Origin: Mariannaea sp. PMI_226
Taxonomy: Eukaryota; Ascomycota; Sordariomycetes; Hypocreales; Nectriaceae
Length of the DNA: 64,000 bases
Direction: 5' to 3'
NCBI GenBank assembly: GCA_024336345.1
Contig: JANFOG010000013.1
Coordinates: 682,001-746,000 of the forward strand
Part shown: one piece after another, positions 32,394-44,323 of the stretch
Position numbering within the stretch: position 1 is the first letter of the stretch
How the letters are laid out: every line of letters begins with the position of its first letter
Translations under genes and position numbers: made by a program
Notes under the pieces: model-generated
The model's input: the letters and a program-made list of their open reading frames with translations, nothing else
Databases searched by the model: none
Told to the model about the DNA's origin: nothing

Positions 32394-35300
32394 AGCAGTT
32401 AGGCCATGCCGAGAGATTCAAAAGGTTTAGTGGAAAGACATCATGATACTGTGGCGGTGGGCGTTGTTGTATAGCATACGCTGCACAGCTCTTCTTATTA
32501 TATTATACAGTCATTCTAATAGCGGAATCCTCTCTGCGTCGAGATTTCCAGGAATCTTGTGTTGTAATAATGAGCTCAATGTGGCTTCTTTATTACTTGC
32601 GATAAGCTACCACACCCCCCCTTTCTCCGCGACAGAAACATCAAATACTCTTCATGTTTTTTCTATTGTAACTCAATAGAACACTAGACATCTAAAGAAA
32701 TTGATCTGGACCTCTAGACAATACTTCTTCAACTGTACAACTTATCTTACTACCCATCAAGGAACTCTTCATATTTCATTCCTGGTGGGAATAATTAGCA
32801 TGTCGTCGATGACTCTCCAGTAGAAACAACGATATCATGAGTTAACTAACATAAAAGGAGTACTCGAATAGTTTATTGGTGACTGGGCTGAGTGATGGTG
32901 GTCTAGCTTGTCCTTGTTCCTTTCTTGGAAGCTTCCATTACAGGGTAAGGACGTACCCACCAAGGTTGTCGTTTTCTACAGTTCACAAATTTCGCGGCGA
33001 GGGTTGTTGACATCAGATGATCGAATTATATTGGTTTCGGATTTCCTTTGAACAGTATACTCTATTATATGCCACCTATTCTCGCTAGGCACCCAAGGTT
33101 GGCCTTGGTCATCAGATAAGTGAGAAGCGACGAGGAGGGTAACCACATTGAGGATCCCAGCATTTCAGAAACAGTTAGAATTGCCAGAACGGTAGAGATT
33201 ACCGAATCATCGGAGACTCAGGACTAAGTTCTCAATAGTTCAATTGGTAATGCGAGATATAATTTTGGGCAGCAAGTATACTTCATTCCCGCTGAGCGTC
33301 ATCAAAGCAACTCGGGTGACACATGTCGGACTCGAATATCGCAGCATCGATTTGCTGAGACTTACCAATGCAGCTATTGGATCTCGTGATGAGATAATGT
33401 GATATGACTTTCTTTCATTCAACTTAGACACTTGACCATTGGCAGCAAACTGGTAACCACCTTCATCAGCATTACACCATCAGCATTACACTATCAGCAT
33501 TATACTATCAACATACTACTATCATCTCTCCTTTCTATTGTCCCATACATCCATCATCTCCTTCAACAGTCTTACTTCTATCTATTCATTGTATATATGG
33601 CGAGGTATATATAGGACTCCAGATTGTCAAACGACCTCGCCGTATACAAACAATCACTCTCGCCGGAGAATCTAGATCGAGCAGCATTGCTAGCTACAGT
33701 ATTCAATGGACCGCCAGCACTATCAAACTAAGGACAATCACAAGACCAAAAATCATTAGAGAAGATTGCACCAAGTTAGAGAGTGAAGCCAATAGAGGAA
33801 ATATTTAATGCCAACGGGAATCCTCGACTGTGCTGTGTAGAAGTGACAACATCTTTGAGTGAAACAAAGTTGTGGCAATTCTCATTTATAAATGGCTTAT
33901 TTTTGGCGCACGACGATATTTTTTTACCTGGAGTTACTGTCAGGTATACTAGCCAATATTTTGTTGGCAGAGGAGTTGGAAGATCTTTATCGCATATTCC
34001 CACAGGATGAATATTGAGCTGACGCTGGTTGTCGTGACAAACTCCTCTTTTGGTGTCTGTCTCCTACCTTCGCTCCGTTTACTTTATCACACGACAAACA
34101 TTTCCACTGCGTATGATATGGCGATTTGGTCATTCCATTTTTCTTTATCTCTTTGCTTTTATTTCTTGCCAACAAGCATGCCGCAGACTGATCGAGTGCC
34201 ATTTCTTTCTTTTCTTTCTTTTGCTCTTTCATCTCTCAGCTTATCTTTGGCCCCTTGGTTGCGCAGTCTACACAATCAAGGTAGTAATTTTTGTATCACA
34301 CTCCAATCCTGGAAATTAATCGCTTCTTTTAGTTGTCCAGTCATCCATTCGTGGTCAACTTTTGTGCAATTCGTCGCCTCCCCGGCAGATAGGGATATTG
34401 AAGGCTCGTGTCAACGGCTATAGACATGAATTTAGTATATCTACGCCGAATTCCGAGGAAAGTTGTATCTTATCAGGCTAGGCAGTTGAAATCTAAATTG
34501 TTTCCTCAAAACAAGACACCAAAATGCGCAATTTACATACAGTCAAGGCTGGGGGGATGAGCTTCTACCATTAAAAGCAGTTAGCAACCATTATTTTCCG
34601 GCTGTATACAAATAAATATGAATCTCATGATTAAATAATTGTGAAGCTTTGTATCTCAGAATAGTTATTGAGCAAACCTAAGCTAGAGATGTCGAGAACA
34701 TGCCCTGTAGGACAATACATATATTCTTCTACCCGCAAGAGGAGCCATCGTTCCCGTGTACAAATTCTGGTGTCGTTCTTCTCGAGTCGTGAGGCCTCCT
34801 AAGCATAGCTATGTATATCTGTAAACGCCCAACTATGACTACCTCTCACCCATCCTGTGCTAGAATGACAGGGAACTAAGTCAGTATCGCTATATAGGTC
34901 AAGAGACAATTCGACTCATATATGTAGACTTAAAATGTTCAGATGCGTCTAATTTGGTCGAATGTCTTGCCTGCGCTCCCCCACATCCAGAACGTGTGGG
35001 GGTTTACAGATGTACTCCTGTCGATCAACAAGAAGCTAGGGTTGAGATGGCAAAGTTCAAGACATCTTGATGCGCGGAAGCGAGATGCTGCAGCAACCAG
35101 TTTCTGAGACATTTGCAGTAGTTCCTCAGGAACATGTGCAAAGGGTGGCCTTCTCTCCATAGGTCCAGTCCAGTCCTGAGCAAGTAGGTTGGCTTCTAAT
35201 CCTCGTCAAGGCATTGGCTACGAAAAAAGAAACATCAAAAGGGGCAGCGCAACCCACCCCCGTCCTTGATCAGGTCATCTGACATTTGCCCAGGTAAGAC

Positions 35301-38300
35301 AGTCTCAGATTTCAGATTTCGGGAGCGTTGGTCGCCGGGGAGCAACTGAACTGAGCGGTGTGCCAAAAAGGAATGGTGCCATCTGAACTGATATACCAGC
35401 TGCACGATGCATCGAGGACGTTGACCGAGACACCGAAAACGGATTTGGGGACAGATCATTGATCCCTGCGCCTTTAGCAGGGAACACAAGCCCACGTGTA
35501 AAACAACGATTGGAATAACAGGACAAGCTTGGCAATGGAGGTAAAATTACACAAGCTGAATAGGGTGAGTGAAGCTACGAACGCGCAAAAATAAAACATC
35601 ACCTGAGAAACGTGAAAAGCACAAGGTTGAAAGACGTTGCCGATTCGCTGGATGGTAGGATTCAAACTGAAAAGATTGACCAATGCACTGGCCAAATAAT
35701 CAGGAGAGAAGCTCATCCGATGGCCCAGAGCCCCTGGTACTGTTGGTTGGATGAAAGCAAGGGTCATTTAACAAGATCGCTGCATGGAAGCAACATCAGG
35801 ATAAAATCGCAGAGCCGCAGGCATTGCCGACGCCCCGCTGTCTGCGACATCTGGATTGCTGCATCCAGGCTCGGCATCCACGCCGGAGCTACAGGAATTG
35901 CCAACAGAGGGAGCAAGACAGTTGTGTGTGTCAGCTAAGTGGCGCCGGTTGCAGGGGGGAGGGCGGACGAGGGGGGGTTCAGAGGAGCCAGACGGATGAT
36001 CCCATCTGGAACAAAGGGCAGATGCGGTGGGTGTGGGGGGTAAGTGAGGCCAGAGGCAATCAAATGTGGAAGGCAGCGTGCACGGGCAATGGAGAACGTG
36101 GGATGCCTTCAATGTCGTGGGTTTGTGGTAGAGAGGCATAGAGTCGTCCGTCTTGGCGAGATGAGGCGCTTCAAGTGTGCATATGATATGTTGGGGTGGT
36201 TGGGGCGTTGGTGTTGGTGTTGGGACCGCGCGTTGTTGAAAGACGAAAACTTGGTCGTGGTTCGTTGATGCAGGCCATGGGCGTCTCCCAGGAACTGCCA
36301 ATAGCGGGTGGTTAGTGAAGGCTATGGTATCCTTGGATGCTGCAGTGTCATGGATGCGGGATACTATGCGGGATGAGGAATGTACTATGTAGATGCAGCC
36401 CATTCGCGTGCACGCGAGGGATAAGACGTGGGGGGGGGGGCAAGAGTCTCAAGTTTGAAGAACGGTAGTATCCATGAATGGTATGTGTAATACGATGTGA
36501 GGGGACTTTCCTTGGTAGGCTCCCCCCCATGGGCGTTACTATTGGGCGTTACTATCACGTATGAGGCAGAATTTGCAGATTGGAGCTTTGGGAAATCTCA
36601 ACATGTCGTCTATTCATCCACGCCCTGGCCATGTGTGACACGGGATAGCGATTTTCGAGGTAACCCTCCATGTTCAGTCGCATGGTTGCATGTTACAGCG
36701 ACGTGCATACTGATCCCTGCAGTGCCATTATCCCAAGAGGCAAGAGGGAGTGTGATGTGTTGTGTATGTAACCAGAGATGATAAGGGTTGTTTTTTTGTT
36801 TTTGATTTTGCTGGTTTACTACTTCCACAGTACTGTGCAAGTAGACTGCATCTGTACAAGGCATTTGGATATCCGTTTGGATAGCCGTTTGAATAGGCGT
36901 TTGAGCGTGAGCACATGTGAATATCGCCACAATGGTCATCGGCTAGTTAGTGGCTGGCTGGCTACGAGCAAAAAGTCCAGGCCACCTGTCTGCCGATTGC
37001 TCGATCTTAACCGCAATTCGACATACTCGCAGGTCCCTCTGGCCTCGCGGGGTTCCACAAGCCACGACGTTTTGGCTTCGAAGAGAATGGGAAAAGAAGT
37101 CGGTGAGCGGGGTTTGCAGGAACATCACGGCGGGAACTCCCTAGGAGGAGAAGGTTGACGAAGACGACAGCGGGCCTAGCATACTGGGAAGACCGGGACG
37201 AGGAAGCCGGGTGGAGAGGGAGAGAGAAGACTCTGCCGTGGATCGTGAGCTTGTGAGAGTTGGGGGTTGGATCTCCAATGTGCTACTACAGTATGAGCCT
37301 AGGTATGCTTTGCCATGTAGGTCAGCAAGTAGACTCCTCATTCTTACGGTAACGCGCTTGCTGTACGGGGTCAGTCGATGCTTGTGTGGATTCTCTGTCA
37401 TCCATCCATCAATGCGTCGAGGTGATCAGCTGCAGCAATATTAGAAGATTAATTGCAATTTGGCTGGCAGTTTCCTCAAATGATCTACTTTCGCTTCAGC
37501 CAAATTGCTTCGGAATCTTGCTGGATCCTGGGTGAGACAGAGACAAGCTCGTGCTGGCTCACGACGCTGAGGTTTGCCCGTTTGCAGTCCGCGCTGGGAG
37601 CTGAAAACCCTGAACTTGGGACGACCACGGGTCCCCCCAGGATGGAGAGTACCATGTGCTTGTGGACCGTGCTTGTACACTGTCTAGCCTGAGTCATACT
37701 CATAGATTTTCCCTGCGCTGGATCAACTCACGCACAGTACTTTTAAGCTCCGATATAGGTTTGATACTGTCCAGAAACCCCATCTCATTCAATCCCTTGC
37801 CAATGAAAAACTCCACAAAGGGGACCACCACCATCGTATTGTGTGTGTCTTTGTGTCGAGGTCAGAAATAACTAATTAACCCACCGCACCTCTGTCACCT
37901 AATGTTAGCTGCGCCCCGGGGGAACGAGACCCAGTTCCAGGGACTAGGTAGATTAGCGCATCGTAGAGCTCTCAATAGCTGGCCCGACTCCGGGGTGCGG
38001 CGATTCTCTGCTGGAATGGCAATGGAGGAGGTCTTCAAGGTTCTCTGCATCCTAGCATACAGGTAGTTAGGAGCTTGGCGTTTCTTGGTCTTTGGTGTCT
38101 GACAATTCCTGCTCGGGGTTGATGATGCGTATGATTGTGCGATACATGACTCTTCATACATAGAATATCGTTCAATTCAATTTTGAAATACGAAAGAAAT
38201 CACCTCTTGTGACTGAAAGTAGTTGTCACGTGTCTGTAGAGTACCTGGTCTTTGGTGGGCATCTTGGCTGGAATATTTTTGTGCCTGCGACTGTTCCTAT

Positions 38301-39446
38301 CATCTTGAACGGAATACAGTCTCCGGGCATCGCGGCATCAGTGTTCCATTGCATGCACAGACAAGTCACAAGCAACACATTTTTTTTTTTTTTTTACTAT
38401 CGAGCCCACCATATTTCAGCCGAGCAGTGTCACCGGCAGACGGCTGGTTGTCCGAATATTGGTCCCGTCAAAACCTTGAGCTCGAATGCCAATATCGTCA
38501 GGTTGGCCGGCCTCACGCCTCATGCGCGTACCCTGCCTTTGTGACCCGCCCCCCGGTTCGTTCGGTGGTGGCCGGCGTCCCGGGGAGAAGCTGGACGCTT
38601 TGCCTAGGCCGGAGGCGACGGGTGACAGAACGAGTGGACTGGACGACGAAGCCCTTTTGACGGAAGTATCCATAGATGTATCCTGCCACGGGGACATTGC
38701 AGATCAATACTTGGGCTTCGCCTCAAGCGTCCAAGTCCGTTAACGCTTGGTGGGGGCGTGTCCCCGAAAGCGCAGCGCTTGTGACGGGCGACCGCTGCAA
38801 CTGTACCTGGGAGACGTTGGAGTTGGACAATACGATGACGCCCGCTCAGGTATCCCCGTGGTGTGTCAGCGGCAGTGGAGGTACATCACCCCAGTCTCCT
38901 GTCGGTCCCCTCTCTCAGCCCCGCCCGTACCCCTTGGCCAAACCCGAAGCAATCTTTCAACGTCTAAGAAAAGAACGTACCTTACCCGCAAGTCCCTCGG
39001 CCGTCTCCTGCCTGGGCTTGTTTCCTCCTCTTAAGCAAGCCCACCACTTCAACTTTCTTCGCCTCTAATCGACCCCCGAGGAAATTATCGTCGCCTTTTT
39101 TCTCTCTCTTTCCCTCTATATTTCTGTTCCTTTCTTAAATCGTGTTCTTGTTTCGCATTTGTCCTTCTCCGATTCCATACACCATATATCGTCTTTGATC
39201 GTACCTGCAGAGCACTGACCTTGAAAGCCGCCACATTTTCAACACAACCCCCCTGCCCCTCCGGCACAAGCACAGGCACAAAGCACAAGCAGCAGCAAAA
39301 GCACCAGACCAGACCTGCATCCAGTTGACTTGACCGGGACCAGCACCGCACAGTCGGTCAGTTAGTTGTCAGTTGGGACCGTCCCATCATTCGTCACTGT
39401 ATATTTTTTCGCCCAGGGGAGTTTTTCCCCTCCCCTTTCCTTCGCC
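32394..39446. other. Seven-kilobase gene-poor region
   Basis: No gene can be supported between the 5S pair and the 687-residue protein. Contents seen: a 14-base tandem repeat at 33464-33519; a 67-base segment at 34014-34080 related to the 3' flank of the unknown gene at 44-46 kb; T-rich tracts near 31370 and 38380; and a pyrimidine-rich leader at 39000-39440. A 211-codon minus frame at 35768-36403 has no domain and a non-coding look. The last kilobase must hold the promoter and long leader of the next gene. Confidence 0.5.
33464..33519 (+). repeat. Tandem repeat, 14-base unit, about four copies
   Basis: The unit CATCAGCATTACAC occurs at 33464 and 33478, then as TATCAGCATTATAC at 33492 and a more diverged TATCAACATACTAC at 33506. 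Successive copies drift by C-to-T changes. Confidence 0.85.
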
Positions 39447-41510
39447 ATGGAAAAGTCAGAACCACCTCGTCGTCGCTTCGCCCCCGTGCCAATTGAAACT
39501 ACCTTTGAGACTTTTCGCAGCTCCACCGGCAAACAAAAGCGCGTTCTTCAGCAACAAGATCCTCAAGATTCGAGCCCGCAGCAGCAAGTCCGTATGCGGC
39601 CCGAACCAGAACTCACCCCCGAGCCTTCCCCGCGCTCACCGTCGCCGGTCCCCCGGGAACTGCAGCAACCATCGCCTGAACAGCCAAAACCACAGCCACC
39701 GCGCCGCCGTTTTGCCCCTCAGCTGATTGAAACGTCGAGAAGAAGCAGACGGGTAGGAGATACAGGACCGGCGACGAAACCCACCGATAAGACGGATATT
39801 TCACCATACACGAGGAATATCTACACCGCCACCAAGCAGCATCGGGATAGGAAGCAAGATGGACGAAGCAAGGAGCGCACGCAAGATCTCGCCTCTGCTC
39901 GTCGGGAAATACATGAGAGTTCCAGTCCCATACTTAGAGTTAGTGCGCCAATGAGGCGTGAGTCGGAGGATGAGAATGTCACGAGATATCTGCTTGAGCT
40001 GGCTGCGAAGGAGGCCGAGCGTCAGATGCAAGAAGTTGCCATGGCTGCATTCCCCAACAGTCATGCTCGCGAAGGAGGAATCGACCATTTCTACTTCCGC
40101 GACAGTTCGGAAAGCGACAATTCTCCAGAAAGCGCCTCGCCCTCACGCAAGCACAGCAATCATGGACATATCCGCCGCTCCTCCGTTGACCAGCCCATCA
40201 ACTGGTGGCACAAGCACATGCAAGAACATGCCGAATTCATTGCCAAGGAACACGACGAGATGGTAGTGGATCAGGAATTGCCCTTAGATGGCCACCATGA
40301 GTTCCCGCACACCGAAATGGATGCTCTTCCAGAGGCTGATTCGGAGGAGGATGATGACATTGTCATGGGTACAGACTCGGACCTCGACAGGATGGACTTG
40401 ACCGCTCCTCCGGATCCGATGTGGACCACAAGCAGGAAAACCTCGTCGCCCGGCGTTCGTGGTCCCATTGGCGAGTCTTTCATGCCACTTATCCAGGCGG
40501 ATCCGTACGTCACCAGTCAGTCAAGGGATAAGAACTTCACTCCATCGCCCTCACCTCGACCAGTTGGGGAGGCTTCTATGCCGTTCATCCCGTCTTCTTC
40601 TCCTACCTCTCAAATCCTCGCCGACACCAGAAAAGCTCCTCCGGGGCCATTCGGCCGCCCATTCGGAGGTCTGGGCTACAAGTCAGCGACGCCCCAGTTC
40701 CAGAAGCGGCGCCCTATGGTCTCACCCCCCATGCTTGGTAAGGATCTCGTCTTTCGGAGGTGTCCGTCCCCCAAGCAGACCAAACTCGAACCCGACCACC
40801 CATTCGCCCAGCGCCATGCTGAGGAACGGTACCGGGACGTTACGGGACAGAAGGGTCTCTGGAGAGGTTACTGCTACAGATCCGAATCGAATGATGAGTC
40901 CCTGGTCCCGGCAGACCTGCATGCCCCACCAATGCTGGGTACTCTTCAGCCACCGGCAGTCCCCGGCCAACCACACATTTCGCACGTTAATCATTTCGAC
41001 CACGACATGTGGGAAGAGCCCGACCAGCTAGAGACCAACGGCCTAACCAACGGCCTAACCAACGGCGCCGCTCCTGATGTTGAGACTAGGGGCCGGAGCC
41101 GTGAGCCCAAAGGTCTCCACCCCCTGCAAACTCCTGAGAAGAAGTTTCAAAGGCGGGAGAGAAACCCTGAGCTTGACGAGAAAATTGCCCAAGAATTTGA
41201 TGATACATTTGTCACTCAAGTGTACAACTATTTGTCGCTGGGATATCCTGCCATGGCTCGAGCATATGACGAAGAGCTGTCACAGATCAGTCTTATGAGT
41301 ATTGAAGAATTAGAACAAGACGACGAGAAGCAATTGGCGAAGGGGCACTTGGTAGAAGCTGATCGCGACGAGCCACGAGACCAACGTTGTCCCCGTTGGA
41401 AAGCGCTTCATTCCTACATTTTCGAATGGGCCCGACAGCATCCTAACCTCGACACCATGGACCCAGTGGCCTGGGGAGTTCGAGAACGACGTGGCAGTTG
41501 GGCCATTTGA
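39447..41510 (+). CDS. Conserved ascomycete protein with duplicated RRRFAP-x2-IET motif, function unknown
   Basis: A single frame of 687 residues from the first in-frame ATG at 39447, preceded by a CT-rich leader. I do not recognise a named domain. The motif PPRRRFAP-x-x-IET occurs twice, at residues 6-18 and 84-96. A second pair, P-[IV]-G-E-x-x-M-P-x-I, lies near residues 348 and 374. Between them are an acidic stretch (EADSEEDDDIVMGTDSDLD, about 293-311) and a conserved-looking segment around 125-215 with predicted helices (VTRYLLELAAKEAERQMQEV). The C-terminal 110 residues look folded (FVTQVYNYLSLGYPAMARAY). Repeated linear motifs plus a small helical domain suggest an adaptor or regulatory protein, but this is inference. 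Confidence 0.82.
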   Translation: MEKSEPPRRRFAPVPIETTFETFRSSTGKQKRVLQQQDPQDSSPQQQVRMRPEPELTPEPSPRSPSPVPRELQQPSPEQPKPQPPRRRFAPQLIETSRRSRRVGDTGPATKPTDKTDISPYTRNIYTATKQHRDRKQDGRSKERTQDLASARREIHESSSPILRVSAPMRRESEDENVTRYLLELAAKEAERQMQEVAMAAFPNSHAREGGIDHFYFRDSSESDNSPESASPSRKHSNHGHIRRSSVDQPINWWHKHMQEHAEFIAKEHDEMVVDQELPLDGHHEFPHTEMDALPEADSEEDDDIVMGTDSDLDRMDLTAPPDPMWTTSRKTSSPGVRGPIGESFMPLIQADPYVTSQSRDKNFTPSPSPRPVGEASMPFIPSSSPTSQILADTRKAPPGPFGRPFGGLGYKSATPQFQKRRPMVSPPMLGKDLVFRRCPSPKQTKLEPDHPFAQRHAEERYRDVTGQKGLWRGYCYRSESNDESLVPADLHAPPMLGTLQPPAVPGQPHISHVNHFDHDMWEEPDQLETNGLTNGLTNGAAPDVETRGRSREPKGLHPLQTPEKKFQRRERNPELDEKIAQEFDDTFVTQVYNYLSLGYPAMARAYDEELSQISLMSIEELEQDDEKQLAKGHLVEADRDEPRDQRCPRWKALHSYIFEWARQHPNLDTMDPVAWGVRERRGSWAI

Positions 41511-42070
41511 TGTCATTGATTATATACATTATGCTTTGACTTTCAGAATTATCATGTACCCAGAGAGATTTTACACCACCTTTCACTCAAGGGGACACTC
41601 GGGACTCGGCGTTTTGTCCTTCTGTTGTTAAATTTTTTTTTTTTCACTTCTTCCGTTTATGGGCTAGAAACATGAGCCTGTATGCACAAACACACGTGAG
41701 AGAAACGCAGGGGTTGTTATTGTCATTGTTGTTGTTTTAAAATAAGAATGATCCGGAAGAAAGAAAGAAAGAGAGAGAGAAGGTAAAATAGGGAAGAAGG
41801 TTAAGGAAGAAAGAAATGAATGATCTCTCGGAATTGGAGAAAGCCTTGGGACATGGGCTGGATTACGATAAAAATGAACCATGGATGTTTATGTTTTTGG
41901 CTTGAGAGCATGTCCCGGCGTGGACTTTTCGATTGCGAGAGAACAGCGAGACCAGACCATGTTATAAAGTAAAATTGTACTTTGTCTGCATGTTGAAGAT
42001 AGCATGATAGCGGAGATTTTTATGAAAAAACAACAAACATTTACGTGCCTTTAGTTTTTTCTCTTTTGTC
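41511..42070. other. 3' flank of the 687-residue protein gene
   Basis: About 560 bases without a gene. It includes a T run (41632-41643) and a GAAAGAAAGAAAGAGAGAG purine microsatellite near 41757-41780. It would contain the 3' UTR. Confidence 0.55.
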
Positions 42071-42680
42071 TTGTCATGCCTTCTATTCTCCGATCTTCCT
42101 CTCATTGATGCCGGCAAGGGAGGAATGATCCCAATGGAACTTGTTTGGGACTCGTTTGGGTTGAGCTCATGCAGCGGTACCCCTTTTAAGCTGAACCCCA
42201 ACCAGACCGCTGCGATGATCAAGGTTGCCGTCACACGACCTAGCGTCCACAAAAATGATATCGTAAGAATGCCATGGAACTTCAAATTGGCAGCGACCCC
42301 TTCCTGAAGGAATACGGTATCAATTTCAATCCCCAATTTGCACCGAGGTTAGAATACTGCCTCCTGCTGTCAAGTTTCAAGATGGAGGTATTGCTGACCC
42401 TAAGTTCAGTGGCCGATGGGACTTGCACGGCAAGAAATTTTGGCAGCAAAACATGGTTCCTCTCAAATACTGGGGTTTTGTTGCTCTTGAGGAAGATGTC
42501 CCTTTTCCTATGCTGCAACAATTCGAAAATACATTCAAGACTACCTACGTGGGGTATGGCAAACTCCTTTCCGATCCCAAACTCTTGAATACACCTGGAC
42601 AGATGTGATTTATCTTGCTTTTGAGGAGGATGTCCCTTTTCCTGTACTGCAACACTTCGCAAATACATTCAAGACTACCA
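42071..42680 (+). pseudogene. Argonaute pseudogene fragment (PAZ end, linker 2, MID start)
   Basis: Three frames in succession encode pieces of one Argonaute region. Frame A (42071-42270) gives LPLIDAGKGGMIPMELV and PFKLNPNQTAAMIKVAVTRP, the linker that follows the PAZ domain. Frame B (about 42274-42345) gives DPFLKEYGINFNPQFA, the usual next segment. Frame C (42354-42608) gives RILPPAVKFQDGGIADP and GRWDLHGKKFW, then a MID-like VALEEDVPFP stretch, ending at a TGA. A 66-base part of frame C is repeated at 42615-42680 out of frame. The N, PAZ core and PIWI catalytic domains are missing on both sides. Argonautes bind small RNAs in quelling and related silencing. This copy cannot make a functional protein; a full-length gene is expected elsewhere. 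Confidence 0.85.
42481..42680 (+). repeat. Internal 66-base direct duplication in the Argonaute relic
   Basis: Bases 42481-42546 reappear at 42615-42680, 134 bases on, with roughly seven mismatches that are partly transitions. The offset is not a multiple of three, so the second copy is out of frame. Confidence 0.85.
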
Positions 42681-43760
42681 TTCACTTGTCTTTATAAGAG
42701 CTCCATTATTGGGTTACTGCTCATGCACCTTACCGTTGAGTGCAAATGAAACGGCCAACAGGAGCCAACAGGAATAGGCTTGCCGGAACTGGAGAGGGTA
42801 GGGCAGCACATGCTGATTATTACTAGCAAGGGAAAGGGATTCAAGGAGCTCCCCTTTGCGGAACAGCTCGTGTGCGCGCTCGCGGGCTCGCTGGTCTACT
42901 AGCACGGATCTACCTAATGTCAGACAGAGCATAATGGCGGGCATCAGAGGATATCAAACAAGGGATAAAGGGTAGGAAATGGCGCTTAAGAAACAACAGC
43001 ACAGATGCCATCAATATAGCAAAAAACACGCATCATTTGAGCAATTGATTAACCTAATTTTGATGTCTCTAGCATCATATTCTTCTCGTGAGTTCTGTCT
43101 CCCTCGCTCGTGTAGCCCCGGTGATATTTCCCAGCCTACGTGCCCAGTTCAATGCCACGGGATTCATGGTCAATTTGGTCTAAGATATCTGTATTAAGAG
43201 TGATGGGCTTTAGGAAGTTGTAGTGTTCAGAGAGGATATCATCCAACTCGTTCTCGCCTATGATGGGGATATTATAGTTGGGCTATTCATTATAGATTAT
43301 TTCTGTTATAAGGGTATAGGGAACCAAAAATGTGGTCTGCGGCGTCACTGATACGTATGATGGCGGGCGTTGGTGCTATATTTGATGCTATCCCCTGGCT
43401 TCACCTTCTCGTCCCTGTTGCCATCCATGTCTTTTTTACCATCGCCGTTATCATTTACTACAGTTGTAGAATGCCTATTCGTGGCCTTTAGTGTACAGGG
43501 TGTGCGCAGATTGCTCATTGGTTTCTCTGATGTGAGTGATGAGCTTGAGTTCCAGGTCCTCGATGAAGATAGTGTTGCGACTATAGTGGGCATCTAAGCC
43601 TTGGTCTTTGATTCGGTTGAACTAGAGGGCAACCTCGTTAGGTATGCATGCTCTTCATACTCTTCCAAGCTCTTGAGCTGGGCTAGCAGGGCGTTTACGC
43701 TATAAACGACCCGACCGAAGGAGAAGGCAACTGGAGTAATGCGTTCGTTGCCTTATCCTT
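42681..43760. other. Intergenic with a possible decayed minus-strand reading frame
   Basis: No intact gene. On the minus strand about 43148-43330 reads as protein-like sequence interrupted by stops; one open part encodes ELDDILSEHYNFLKPITLNT. It resembles no family that I can name. This may be another relic beside the Argonaute fragment. Confidence 0.35.
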
Positions 43761-44323
43761 ATATACTGACGAGTAGCGGAATATGATACCCATTACCCAC
43801 TTTAGCCCAAAAGACGGTTTGAAAAAGTGGGACAGTTGGAAGAGGCGCGCGACTGGAGGATTTCCTTATTGACCTGAGCATCCAAACGACAACATATAGG
43901 CGTGACTTGCACCAGAAACTGTCTACGTTCAATTCGCGATTCCAATCATGACCACAGCACAAAGGCATTCGGACTCGTTGGGTCGGAGGAGTCACTACAT
44001 CTACCCTCAATACAATATGTTTTCGTTTTCTTCCCTTTTCTTTTCTCCTCTTCTTTTCTTCCTCACCCACAACAGACAGTCTTTTGAGTGTGAACGCCAA
44101 GACAGGATCACAACATCTTCGCACTATCATTATCACTTTCTAACATTATACTATTTACTATCACTCATTTTCTATCTCACGTTTCCTTTGTCTTGTTGGG
44201 CACAACTGCCCATACGACTATCCTATCATTATCCTCTTGGTTTTCTGCCCAAATCCTACATCTCACATTCGTTCTGGGACATCGCACAGCAACGATTTCT
44301 TTCTCGCGCGACTATCTATCTTA

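Noticed and set aside
35768..36403. 211-codon minus-strand open frame
   Set aside because: Proline/histidine/cysteine-rich translation with no domain; likely chance in GC-rich DNA.
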